From: Solimonas sp. SE-A11
GTDB lineage: Bacteria > Pseudomonadota > Gammaproteobacteria > Nevskiales > Nevskiaceae
Length of the DNA: 64,000 nt
Assembly (NCBI RefSeq): GCF_030345715.1
Contig: NZ_JAUASX010000002.1
Location: 124,001-188,000 of the forward strand
Direction: 5' to 3'
Shown here: positions 1-8,318 of the stretch, piece after piece
How positions within the stretch are numbered: the stretch's first letter is position 1
Layout of the letters: every line of letters starts with the position of its first letter
Made by a program: the position numbers and the translations under genes
Notes under the pieces: generated by a model
Seen by the model: only the letters and a program-made list of their open reading frames with translations
The model's database searches: none
What the model was told of the DNA's origin: nothing

Positions 1-1136
1 AAGCCCGGCGTCTGCACCGAGCGGTTCAGCGGCGAGAACACCGAGCGCACCAGCTGCTGCAGCACCAGCGACAGGCCGAAGGTCGCCAGCAGGGTTTCCA
101 GCGGGCGCCCGTAGAGATGCCGCACGATGCCACGCTCGATCGCGACGCCCGCCAGGCCGGAGACGATGAAGGCCACCGGGATCGACAGCAGCAGGGCCAG
201 GCCGATGTGGTTCGGCAGCAGCAGCTGCATGACGTAGGCGGTATAGGCGCCCAGCATGATCAGCTCGCCATGCGCCATGTTGATCACGCCCATCACGCCG
301 AAGGTGATGGCCAGGCCGATGGCCGCCAGTACCAGCACCGAGCCCAGGCTCAGGCCGAATAACAGGGTTTCCACGCCCTGGTAGAAGCTGCGCCACGATT
401 CGATGCTGCGCACCGCCGCCAGGGCGGCGGCGCGCACCTGGGCGTCCGCGTCGGCCTCGTCGCCGGACGCCATCTGCGACAGGCTGTTGTAGACCTCGGC
501 GCTGCGGTCTCCGTCCAAGCTGGCGATGGCCGCCAGGCGCTGCGACGGTTCTCCGGCCTGCAGCTCGGCCAGCGCCAGCGCCAGCTCGATCTCGTTTGTC
601 ACCGCGGCGTCGGTCTCCTGCTGCAGGCGCGCCTGCAGCGCCGCCACCGCGGATTCGTCCAGCTCGCGGCGCATCTCGCGCACCGCCCGGATGCGCGCCG
701 AGGCCGTCGGGCTGGCCAGCGCGAACTGCGCCAGCATGCCCTTGAGACCCTTGCGCAGCCGGTTGTTGGTGCCGATCTTCTCCAGGTCATCGGCCTCGAC
801 CTTGCCCGCGCTGCCGCTGGCGGGGTCAACGTAGCCGCCCTCGCCCTCCAGCCAGATATGGCCGGAGGCATCGGCGTAGAGCTTGCCGTCCAGCCAGCCC
901 TGCAGCAGCGCCTGGGCCTGGGGATGACCGCTGCGGGCGATCTGCCCCGCCAGCGCTTCCTTATCCATGTAGGAGGCCGTCGGCAATGACGCCACGGCCG
1001 TATCGAATTCGTTGCCGGCGGGGGCCTGCGCCCAGGCGACGGCGCCTCCCAGCCAGAGCATAAAAAGCAGCAGCGGCCGGCACAGAAGTGCGAAGCGACC
1101 TCGGTACCGCCGCTGCTGATTCCTTCGGAGCTGCAT
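1..1136 (-). CDS. urtB: Urea ABC transporter permease UrtB (3' part cut off by window edge)
   Basis: Inner-membrane permease of the high-affinity urea ABC importer. Read leftwards from ATG at 1136, the protein begins with a cleavable-looking signal (hydrophobic stretch ending AWAQA). A periplasmic segment of about 200 residues follows, typical of UrtB and longer than in LivH. The membrane part then contains FGVMGVINMAHGE and, near the window edge, YGRPLETLLATFGLSL, both characteristic of LivH/UrtB permeases. The frame stays open to base 1, so the C-terminus and presumably urtCDE lie outside the window. A second in-frame ATG at 1061 is possible but would remove the n-region of the signal. It lies 128 bp downstream of urtA on the same strand, with a hairpin between them. 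Confidence 0.93.
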   Translation of the reverse strand, partial: MQLRRNQQRRYRGRFALLCRPLLLFMLWLGGAVAWAQAPAGNEFDTAVASLPTASYMDKEALAGQIARSGHPQAQALLQGWLDGKLYADASGHIWLEGEGGYVDPASGSAGKVEADDLEKIGTNNRLRKGLKGMLAQFALASPTASARIRAVREMRRELDESAVAALQARLQQETDAAVTNEIELALALAELQAGEPSQRLAAIASLDGDRSAEVYNSLSQMASGDEADADAQVRAAALAAVRSIESWRSFYQGVETLLFGLSLGSVLVLAAIGLAITFGVMGVINMAHGELIMLGAYTAYVMQLLLPNHIGLALLLSIPVAFIVSGLAGVAIERGIVRHLYGRPLETLLATFGLSLVLQQLVRSVFSPLNRSVQTPG

Positions 1137-1223
1137 GTTCGTTTCCACGTCAGGGCCTTTCATCGATGCCCCTGTCGCTGCGACGGGGAAATGGATGACA
1201 AGTCCTAGAAAAGGGTCGGGAAA

Positions 1224-1249
1224 GCCGGCTCCCGCCTTCGGGAGCCGGC
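1224..1249 (-). terminator. Hairpin between urtA and urtB (attenuator-like)
   Basis: Perfect 11-bp inverted repeat: GCCGGCTCCCG at 1224-1234 and its complement at 1239-1249, with a 4-nt loop. In the direction of transcription it is followed only by an interrupted T tract. It sits just after the urtA stop inside the operon. Such hairpins commonly protect or trim the abundant binding-protein message; that role here is inference. Confidence 0.6.
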
Positions 1250-1264
1250 CTCCGCGTCAGGGCC

Positions 1265-2536
1265 TCAGTAGTTCTGGCCCGAACACTTCTTGGTCTTGGT
1301 GTTGTAGTTGCCGCACTTGAGCTTCACCCAGTCAGCCTCCACGTCCTTGCTGCCCGGCAGGTAGTCGGACCAGGCATCGCCCGCCACTTCACCCTTGGTC
1401 TGCCAGACGATGTCGAACTGGCCGTCCTCGCGGATCTCGCCGATGTACACCGGCTTGGTCAGGTGGTGGTTCGGCAGCATCTTGGCGGTGCCGCCGGTCA
1501 GGTTGGGCACTTCCAGGCCGATGATGGCGTCGCTGACCTTGGACACGTCGGTGGTCTTGGCCTTCTCCACCGCCTTGACCCAGAGGTTGAAGCCGATCAC
1601 GGTCGCTTCCATCGGGTCGTTGAAGGTGCGGTCCGGCTTCTTGATGAACTTCTGCCAGGTGGCGATCTCGGCCTTGTTGGCCTTGGTGTTGATGCTCTGG
1701 AAGTAGTTCCAGGCCGCCAGGTGGCCGACCAGGGGCTTGGTGTCGAGGCCCGCCAGTTCCTCCTCACCCACCGAGAAGGCCACCACCGGGATGTCCTCAG
1801 CCGAGATCTTCTGGTTGCCCAGTTCCTTGTAGAACGGCACGTTGGCGTCGCCGTTGATGGTCGAGACCACCGCCGTCTTCTTGCCCGTCGAGCCGAACTT
1901 CTTGATGTCCGCCACGATCGACTGCCAGTCGGAATGACCGAAGGGCGTGTAGTTGATCATGATGTCTTCCGGCTTCACGCCCTTGCTCTTGAGGTAAGCC
2001 TCGAGAATCTTGTTCGTGGTGCGCGGGTAGACGTAGTCGGTGCCGGCCAGCACCCAACGCTTCACGCCCAGATCCTTCATCAGGTAGTCCACCGCAGGGA
2101 TGGCCTGCTGGTTGGGCGAGGCACCGGTGTAGAACACGTTCTTGGAGGACTCTTCACCCTCGTACTGAACCGGGTAGAACAGCAGGCCGTTGTTCTTCTC
2201 GAACACCGGCAGCACCGACTTGCGCGACACCGAGGTCCAGCAGCCGAACACCACATCGACCTTGTCCTTGACCAGCAGCTGCTCGGCCTTCTCGGCGAAC
2301 AGCGGCCAGTTGGAGGCCGGGTCCACGACCACGGCTTCCAGCTTCTTGCCCATGACGCCGCCCTTCTTGTTCTGCTCCTCGATCAGCATCAGGACGGTGT
2401 CCTTCAGTGTGGTCTCGGAGATGGCCATCGTGCCGGACAGCGAGTGCAGCACGCCGACCTTGATGGTGTCGGCCGCCTGGGCCGCGAAGCTGGCGACGCC
2501 GAGCGCGGCGGCCGTCAGGATGAATTTGAGTTTCAT
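1265..2536 (-). CDS. urtA: Urea ABC transporter substrate-binding protein UrtA
   Basis: Periplasmic urea/amide-binding protein that delivers urea to UrtBC. It is 423 residues with a signal peptide (MKLKFILTAAALGVASFAAQA) and a type I periplasmic-binding fold. Family hallmarks visible are IKVGVLHSLSGTMAISE at the mature N-terminus, VVVDPASNWPLF, VFGCWTSVSRKSVLPV and YPVQYEGEESS, all strongly typical of UrtA/FmdD. The length matches the family. GGAG lies about 9 nt before the ATG. It is preceded by a porin gene 84 bp upstream on the same strand and followed by urtB, so porin-urtA-urtB form a transport operon from outer to inner membrane. Confidence 0.96.
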   Translation of the reverse strand: MKLKFILTAAALGVASFAAQAADTIKVGVLHSLSGTMAISETTLKDTVLMLIEEQNKKGGVMGKKLEAVVVDPASNWPLFAEKAEQLLVKDKVDVVFGCWTSVSRKSVLPVFEKNNGLLFYPVQYEGEESSKNVFYTGASPNQQAIPAVDYLMKDLGVKRWVLAGTDYVYPRTTNKILEAYLKSKGVKPEDIMINYTPFGHSDWQSIVADIKKFGSTGKKTAVVSTINGDANVPFYKELGNQKISAEDIPVVAFSVGEEELAGLDTKPLVGHLAAWNYFQSINTKANKAEIATWQKFIKKPDRTFNDPMEATVIGFNLWVKAVEKAKTTDVSKVSDAIIGLEVPNLTGGTAKMLPNHHLTKPVYIGEIREDGQFDIVWQTKGEVAGDAWSDYLPGSKDVEADWVKLKCGNYNTKTKKCSGQNY

Positions 2537-2567
2537 GAATAGAGACTCCGTTTTTGGTATGAGGTTG

Positions 2568-2597
2568 GCTGCGTCAGCCGGTCAGGGCTGGCGCAGC
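2568..2597 (-). terminator. Hairpin between porin and urtA
   Basis: A 12-bp inverted repeat (one wobble pair) at 2568-2579 and 2586-2597 with a 6-nt loop, immediately after the porin stop codon. There is no T tract on the minus strand, so it is more likely an mRNA-stabilising or partial terminator element than a strong stop. Confidence 0.4.
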
Positions 2598-2620
2598 GTG
2601 ATGACGCCGGGGAGGCCGGA

Positions 2621-3643
2621 TCAGAACGTGAACAGGGCTTCGAGCGCGAACGCGTCCGAATCACCGTTGGTGTCGGAGCTGTCCTTGCGGTACTCGAGCA
2701 CCAGCAGCAGGTTTTCGCCGACCTTGTAGCTGGGCGACAGGGTGATGGCGCTGCCATCGTCGACCGTGCCGCCGGCGGCGTTCTTGATCTCGAAGTCGTG
2801 GTAGCGCAGTGTGATGCCGTAGGGGCCCTTGGCGTAGTTGGCCATCAGCAGGTAGCCATCGCCATCGCCATTGACGACCGCGCTGGAATCACCGTAGTCG
2901 ACCGTGTTGTACTCACCCGCGAAGGTGAATCCCGAGACCGCGTAGGACACCCAGGCGTTGATGATGTCCGTGTCGGTGTCCTTGTCGATGATGTAGAACG
3001 CCTTCGCGGTCAGGCCTTCGATCGGCATCACGGCTAAGCCGAATTCGTATCCCATCTTGTCGTCGACGCCGTCGACGCTGTTGCGGTCGTTCGGGTTGAA
3101 GGCGCTGGCGACGACGGAGCCCATCACCGCGAACTTGCCGCCGTTGTAGTAGGCCGACAGGCCGTTCTGGTAGTAGCCGTAGAAGTACTTGGCATAGCCG
3201 GTGCCGCTGTACTGGTACAGGCCGGTCGGCTCCTCGGTTTCCCAGCCGCTGTAGCTCAGGAAGCGGCCGGCCTTCATGCTGAACTGCTCGGTGAAGGCCT
3301 TGGTGATGAAAGCCTGCTCGACAAAGGTGTCGTCGCCGCTGCCTTCGAAGCCCTCGCCGTACTCGATGTCGACCTGGGCGGAAACGCCGTCCGAACCGGC
3401 GTACTTGAAGTCGATCTCGAACTGGTCGATGCCGACGCTTTCCGTGCTGGAGCCGGCGTCCGGGCTCACGGACGAGTACGACATGTCCAGGAAGCCGGTG
3501 ATGCTGATGCCCTTGCCCAACTCGATCTCGGCGTGTGCCACGGGAATGGCGCCCATCGCGCCAGCGGCCATCAACGCCGATGCCCAGCGCGTGAGCTTGC
3601 CGATCCCGTTCATGCGCCGCGTTGCCGTGTCCTTCTTACTCAC
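2621..3643 (-). CDS. Outer-membrane porin, probably for urea/short amides
   Basis: A 340-residue outer-membrane beta-barrel. The N-terminus holds a signal peptide ending in VAHA, followed by EIELGKGISITGFLDMSYSS. Alternating amphipathic strands run to a C-terminal FALEALFTF, whose terminal Phe is the usual BAM recognition residue. I chose GTG at 3643 because AGGGAG lies 8 nt upstream; the internal ATG at 3613 is an alternative. Longer in-frame extensions upstream run through non-coding sequence. Porins of this kind sit next to amide/urea ABC operons (FmdC-like) in other proteobacteria, and here it is the first gene before urtA. Substrate specificity is inferred from position only. Confidence 0.82.
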   Translation of the reverse strand: MSKKDTATRRMNGIGKLTRWASALMAAGAMGAIPVAHAEIELGKGISITGFLDMSYSSVSPDAGSSTESVGIDQFEIDFKYAGSDGVSAQVDIEYGEGFEGSGDDTFVEQAFITKAFTEQFSMKAGRFLSYSGWETEEPTGLYQYSGTGYAKYFYGYYQNGLSAYYNGGKFAVMGSVVASAFNPNDRNSVDGVDDKMGYEFGLAVMPIEGLTAKAFYIIDKDTDTDIINAWVSYAVSGFTFAGEYNTVDYGDSSAVVNGDGDGYLLMANYAKGPYGITLRYHDFEIKNAAGGTVDDGSAITLSPSYKVGENLLLVLEYRKDSSDTNGDSDAFALEALFTF

Positions 3644-3978
3644 GTTCCATCTCCCTGTAAGTGCATCCGTCAATGGGCTCGAGCCCGAGAAATTCCGACG
3701 GAGGGGGCAGGCATTGGCCGGGTATCGGCATCCTTCTTGCTTCGCCGACCCCGCCCCCCTGTTGGCGGCCCCTCTCCCTCTGCCAGAACAGGCTAGGCGG
3801 CGGGTCGGAAGGCCGGTATGGGGTAATTGGCGTAAGGGGGTGGGGTATTTGACGTAGATGCAAAGCCCAGGCGCCCCGGCATCATTCGACCGTGCGTGGA
3901 GAGGACAAGCAGGAAGATGGCCCGGACAGACTCGAGGACAGGCAGCGGCAGCGCCGCGGCAGGCCATAGGGCCCTGCC
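3644..3978. promoter_or_regulatory. Divergent regulatory region between porin-urt and permease-kinase genes
   Basis: A 335-bp non-coding stretch separating the two arms of the urea regulon. It contains a perfect palindrome GGGCTCGAGCCC at 3675-3686 in the porin 5' leader and the tandem operator-like repeats at 3820-3856. I could not pick a confident -35/-10 pair for either direction, so an activator-dependent promoter is plausible. Confidence 0.6.
3820..3856. promoter_or_regulatory. Tandem direct repeats, candidate response-regulator binding site
   Basis: Two copies of a 15-mer, GGGGTAATTGGCGTA at 3820-3834 and GGGGTATTTGACGTA at 3842-3856. They match at 13 of 15 positions and start exactly 22 bp apart, about two helical turns. 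This is the geometry expected for side-by-side dimers of a LuxR/FixJ-type regulator. They lie 177 bp upstream of the porin start and 123 bp upstream of the kinase start. Assignment to the regulator encoded at 7388-8305 is inference. Confidence 0.6.
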
Positions 3979-6900
3979 GTGACGGTGGCGCTGCAGCCGC
4001 AGACGGCGCCGCCCGCGCGCAGCCGCCAGCGCATCGTTCGCGAGCGCCGGCAGTACAACAAGTGGGTGGGCAGCCAGACGCTGGAGGATTACGCGCTGCG
4101 CTATACCGCCGAGAAGGCGCGCAAGTACTCGTCCTTCCGTGTCGCCAACACCGCCTTCGGCGCCATTTCCTTCCTGGCCTGCGAGGCCATCGGCGCCACA
4201 CTGACCCTGGCCTACGGCTTCGCCAACGCCGCCACCGCCATCGCCCTGGTCTGCGCGCTGATGTTCTTCATCGGCCTGCCCATCGCCCGCTATGCCGCGC
4301 GCTTCGGCCTCGACATCGATCTGCTGACCCGCGGTGCCGGCTTCGGCTACATGGGCTCCACGATCACCTCGCTGATCTATGCCTCGTTCACCTTCCTGCT
4401 GCTGGCGATCGAGGCCAGCATCATGTCCGGTGCCCTGCACCTGCTGTTCGACATTCCGCTGTGGCTGGGCCACATCGTCAGCGCCCTGCTGGTGATACCC
4501 ATCGCCATCTACGGCATCCGCATGATCAGCCGCGTGCAGCTTGCCACACAGCCGGTCTGGCTGATCCTGCAGTTCGCGCCCTTCGTGTTCCTGCTGCTGT
4601 CCGGCAGCCAGCAGATGGCCGGCTGGATGCACTTCCCCGGCCGCCAGGGCGCTGCGGACGGCAGTCTCGATCCCATGTACCTGGCGATCTGCGCCTCCAC
4701 CCTGCTGTCGCTGCTGCCACAGATCGGCGAGCAGGCGGACTACCTGCGCTTCCTGCCGGATAGCCAGAAGATCGGCCGCTGGCGCTGGTGGACCGCGCTG
4801 CTGACCACCGGGCCGGGCTGGGTCCTGATGGGTGGCATCAAGCTGATGGCCGGCTCCTTCCTGGCCTACTTCGCGCTCAACCACGGACTCAGCGAGTCCA
4901 GCGCGGCGGAGCCGGCGGAGATGTTCTTCGTCGTGTTCCGCGAAATGATCGGCTCGCCCCTCGTCGCCCTGGTGCTGACCGGCGTCTTCGTCATCACCTG
5001 CCAGCTCAAGATCAACGTGACCAATGCCTACGCCGGCTCGATCGCCTGGTCCAACTTCTTTTCGCGCCTGACCCATGCGCATCCGGGCCGCGTGGTGTGG
5101 CTGGTGTTCAACGTGCTGCTGGCCCTGCTGCTGATGCAGGTCGGCATCCTGCGCGTCATCGAGACCGTGCTGGTGCTCTACGCCAACTTCGCCGTAGCCT
5201 GGATCGGTGCCCTGACCGCCGACCTGGTCATCAACAAGCGCCTGGGCCTGAGCCCCGCCGGCATCGAGTTCAAGCGCGCCCACCTGTACGACATCAACCC
5301 GGTCGGCGTCGGCGCCATGGCCGCCTCGATCATCGTTTCGACCACCGCCTTCGTCGGCACACTGGGTCCCATGGCCCAGGCGCTCTCCCCCTTCGTGGGC
5401 CTGTTCGTCGCCTTCGCGATGGCGCCGCTGATCGCCTGGCTGACCCGGGGCCGCTACTACATCGCGCGCCGCCCGGACGGCCTGTCCACGCGCGCCGAGC
5501 AGTTCTGCTCCATCTGCGAGAACAGCTTCGAGCGCAACGACATGGCCTTGTGCCCGGCCTACAACGGCCCGATCTGCTCGCTGTGCTGCACCCTGGATGC
5601 GCGCTGCCACGACACCTGCAAGACCAACAGCCGCTTCAACGAACAGGTCACCCAGCTGCTGTCGCGCTTCCTGCCGCAGCGCTGGCTCAGCGGCGAGTAC
5701 GGCGGCACCGGCCAGTTCGTCGGCACCTTCCTGCTGTTCAACCTGGTCGTCGGCTCGCTGCTGGGCTTCATCTACCTGCAGTACGTCGCCGCCTCGCCCG
5801 CGGAGGCCGAGGTGGTCGGCCACGCCCTGATGATCGTGTTCTTCACGCTGCTGGTGGTTACCGGGGTATCGGCCTGGCTGCTGGTGCTGGCCCAGCACAG
5901 CCGCCAGGCTGCCGAGCAGGAGACCCGCCACCAGACCGCGATGCTGATGGACGAGATCGAGGCGCACGAGAAGACCGACGCGGCCCTGCAGAAGGCCAAG
6001 GAGCTCGCCGAGAGTGCCAACGAGGCCAAGAGCCGCTACATCGTCGGCATGAGTCACGAGATCCGCTCGCCGCTCAACGCCATCCTCGGCTATGCACAAC
6101 TGCTGGAGCGCGGCACCGCCCGGCCGGAGAACGCGATCCAGGTCATCCGCCGCAGCGCCGGACACCTGTCCAACCTGGTCGATGGCCTGCTCGACATCTC
6201 CAAGATCGAGAGCGGCGTCCTGCGCCTCAGCCGCGACAAGGTGCCCTTCGCCGAATTCCTCGACCAGATGTCCGACATGTTCCGCATGCAGGCCGCGGCC
6301 AAGGGCATCGAGTTCCGCTACACGCGGCCGCAGCAGCTGCCCGCCGCAGTCAACGCCGACCAGAAGCGTCTGCGCCAGATCCTGATCAACCTGCTGTCCA
6401 ACGCCATCAAGTACACCCGCGACGGGCATGTGGGCCTGGCAGTCCGCTACCCGTCCAGCCAGGTCGCCGAGTTCGAGATCAGCGACAGCGGCATCGGCAT
6501 CCGTCCAGAGGACCTGGACAGTATCTTCAAGCCCTTCGAGCGCGGCGGCATGCCCGGCATCGAGGCCGTGCCCGGCGTCGGCCTCGGCCTGACCATCACC
6601 AAGGTCCTGGTACAGATCATGGGTGGCGAGATCGCCGTGCGCAGCACGCCCGGCCAGGGCAGCCTGTTCTCGGTGCGCCTGTACCTGTCGCAGGCCGCGG
6701 CCGGCAGCATCAGCACCGAGCGGCGCCGCATCGTCGGCTACCTCGGCCCGCGCGTGACCGTGCTGATGGCCGACGACGATCCCGCCCATCGCGGCCTCAT
6801 GGAGGGCATCCTGCGCCCGCTGGGCATCAACCTGTTCGCCGCCAGCGACGGCCTCGGCGGCCTGGAACTGGCCAGCGAATGCAACCCGCACCTGGTCATG

Positions 6901-7395
6901 CTCGACATCGCCATGCCCGGCATGAACGGCTGGCAGGTCGCCGAAACCCTGCGGGCGCTGGAAGCGCCGCAGCCGAAGATCATGATGGTCTCGGCCAATG
7001 CCCATGACTACAGCCCGGGGGGCGACGGCAACGCCGTGCATGACGCCTTCCTGATCAAGCCCATCGACGTCGATAGCCTGCTGGAGCGCATCGGCACGCT
7101 GCTGGGTCTGCGCTGGGTCTACGAGGGCGAGGAGCCGGAGCGCGAACCACTGCCCGCCCTGGCCGCCAACGAACGCCCGCCCCAGTCGGCCCGCCAGTTC
7201 GTGGACGAACTCGTGCGCCTCGGCCGCATCGGCCACGTGCGCGGCATCGAGGCCAAGCTTCGCGAGATGCAGGCCCAGGTGCCGGAAAGCGAGGCCTTCG
7301 CGCAGCGCCTCCTGAGCCTGGTTGCCGCCTTCGACATGAAGGGCTACGCGCAGCTGCTCGACAGCGTGCGCGAAGAGGTCGCCCGCGATGCATGA
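3979..7395 (+). CDS. Hybrid sensor histidine kinase with N-terminal NCS1 permease domain
   Basis: A 1138-residue membrane sensor that probably detects a transported nitrogen compound, most likely urea, and phosphorylates a receiver. Residues ~45-490 form a 12-helix NCS1 (purine/cytosine/allantoin permease-like) module. Residues ~509-550 hold an eight-Cys cluster (CSIC, CSLCC, CHDTC). Two more membrane helices follow at ~575-640. The kinase core has the HisKA motif MSHEIRSPLN near residue 692, an HATPase with NLLSNAIKYTRDG near 800, and G boxes (GVGLGLTI). A receiver at ~927-1040 carries VMLDIAMPG, and an ~80-residue helical tail ends the protein. The start is GTG at 3979 because an in-frame stop lies at 3967-3969. 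The gene overlaps the response-regulator gene by 8 bp and heads the urease gene string. Whether the permease half still transports is unknown. Confidence 0.9.
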   Translation: MTVALQPQTAPPARSRQRIVRERRQYNKWVGSQTLEDYALRYTAEKARKYSSFRVANTAFGAISFLACEAIGATLTLAYGFANAATAIALVCALMFFIGLPIARYAARFGLDIDLLTRGAGFGYMGSTITSLIYASFTFLLLAIEASIMSGALHLLFDIPLWLGHIVSALLVIPIAIYGIRMISRVQLATQPVWLILQFAPFVFLLLSGSQQMAGWMHFPGRQGAADGSLDPMYLAICASTLLSLLPQIGEQADYLRFLPDSQKIGRWRWWTALLTTGPGWVLMGGIKLMAGSFLAYFALNHGLSESSAAEPAEMFFVVFREMIGSPLVALVLTGVFVITCQLKINVTNAYAGSIAWSNFFSRLTHAHPGRVVWLVFNVLLALLLMQVGILRVIETVLVLYANFAVAWIGALTADLVINKRLGLSPAGIEFKRAHLYDINPVGVGAMAASIIVSTTAFVGTLGPMAQALSPFVGLFVAFAMAPLIAWLTRGRYYIARRPDGLSTRAEQFCSICENSFERNDMALCPAYNGPICSLCCTLDARCHDTCKTNSRFNEQVTQLLSRFLPQRWLSGEYGGTGQFVGTFLLFNLVVGSLLGFIYLQYVAASPAEAEVVGHALMIVFFTLLVVTGVSAWLLVLAQHSRQAAEQETRHQTAMLMDEIEAHEKTDAALQKAKELAESANEAKSRYIVGMSHEIRSPLNAILGYAQLLERGTARPENAIQVIRRSAGHLSNLVDGLLDISKIESGVLRLSRDKVPFAEFLDQMSDMFRMQAAAKGIEFRYTRPQQLPAAVNADQKRLRQILINLLSNAIKYTRDGHVGLAVRYPSSQVAEFEISDSGIGIRPEDLDSIFKPFERGGMPGIEAVPGVGLGLTITKVLVQIMGGEIAVRSTPGQGSLFSVRLYLSQAAAGSISTERRRIVGYLGPRVTVLMADDDPAHRGLMEGILRPLGINLFAASDGLGGLELASECNPHLVMLDIAMPGMNGWQVAETLRALEAPQPKIMMVSANAHDYSPGGDGNAVHDAFLIKPIDVDSLLERIGTLLGLRWVYEGEEPEREPLPALAANERPPQSARQFVDELVRLGRIGHVRGIEAKLREMQAQVPESEAFAQRLLSLVAAFDMKGYAQLLDSVREEVARDA

Positions 7396-8305
7396 CACGG
7401 CCACCAAGCGGCGCGACATCGTACTGGTGGTCGACGACACACCGGGCAACCTGAGCTTCCTCACCGACACGCTCGACCAGGTCGGCGTCACCGTGCTGGT
7501 CGCCACCGACGGTCTGAGTGCGCTGGCGCTGGTGGACCAGATCACCCCGGACCTGATCCTGATGGACGCGATGATGCCGGGCATCGACGGCTTCGAAACC
7601 TGCCGCCGCCTCAAGCAGGACAAGCAGCTGGCACACGTGCCGGTGATCTTCATGACCGGCCTCTCGGAGAGCTGGCATGTGGTCAAGGGCCTGGACGTCG
7701 GCGGCGTCGACTACGTCACCAAACCCATCGTGGTCGACGAGCTGCTGGCGCGCATCCGCGTACACCTGGCCAATGCACGCCTCGCCCACGGCACCCGGGC
7801 CGCCCTGGATGCCACCGGCCGTTTCCTGCTGTCCACCGACCAGCAGGGCCAGCTGCAGTGGTGTACGCCGCGCGCCGCGCAACTGCTGTCCGAGCTGTTC
7901 TCCAGCAGCGAAGGCCACGGCCTGCCGATGTCGGTCGCCGAGCGCCTGCGCCAGTTGCGCCAGCAGGGCACCGACGCGCAGGACAGCGCCTTCGTCGAGG
8001 CCGAGGGCCGCCGCCTGGAGTTCTCCTACATCGGCACCACCGGCCCCTCGGAGTTCCTGTTCCGCCTCGCCGACGTCAGCCCCGGCCGCGAGGAGCGGAC
8101 GCTGCAGGACGCCCTGTCGCTCACCGCCCGGGAAGCCGACGTGCTGGTGTGGATCAGCCGCGGCAAGGCCAATCGCGAGATCAGCGAGATCCTCGGCATC
8201 AGCCACCGCACGGTGAACAAGCACCTCGAAACGGTCTTCGAGAAGCTCGGCGTCGAAAACCGCGCGGCCGCCGCCGCCAGAGCCGTACGTATCCTCAATC
8301 AATAG
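7388..8305 (+). CDS. LuxR-family response regulator (REC-linker-HTH), urea regulon
   Basis: A 305-residue DNA-binding response regulator. The receiver domain spans residues 12-130, with acidic pocket VVDD, phospho-acceptor in LILMDAMMPG and the conserved KP pair in YVTKPI. The middle ~110 residues look like a degenerate PAS-like sensor linker. A LuxR/GerE helix-turn-helix covers ~240-300 (LTAREADVLVWISRGKANRE, ISHRTVNKHL). It overlaps the upstream permease-kinase gene by 8 bp, so the two are a cognate pair. The hupE-ure genes begin 13 bp downstream. It is the obvious activator for the tandem repeats at 3820-3856, but binding is inferred. Confidence 0.92.
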   Translation: MHDTATKRRDIVLVVDDTPGNLSFLTDTLDQVGVTVLVATDGLSALALVDQITPDLILMDAMMPGIDGFETCRRLKQDKQLAHVPVIFMTGLSESWHVVKGLDVGGVDYVTKPIVVDELLARIRVHLANARLAHGTRAALDATGRFLLSTDQQGQLQWCTPRAAQLLSELFSSSEGHGLPMSVAERLRQLRQQGTDAQDSAFVEAEGRRLEFSYIGTTGPSEFLFRLADVSPGREERTLQDALSLTAREADVLVWISRGKANREISEILGISHRTVNKHLETVFEKLGVENRAAAAARAVRILNQ

Positions 8306-8318
8306 CCCTCATAGCCCC

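Noticed and set aside
1463-2542. 359-codon plus-strand frame opposite urtA
   Set aside because: Antisense shadow; urtA has clear family motifs and signal peptide.
3644-4201. N-terminal extension of the porin reading frame to 4201
   Set aside because: It would run through the divergent promoter and into the kinase gene; GTG 3643 has a ribosome site and a proper signal peptide.
3793-7686. 1297-codon open frame on the minus strand opposite the permease-kinase gene
   Set aside because: Composition is Gln/His/Ala/Asp-rich without domains; it mirrors a real, domain-complete gene and arises from high GC at third positions.
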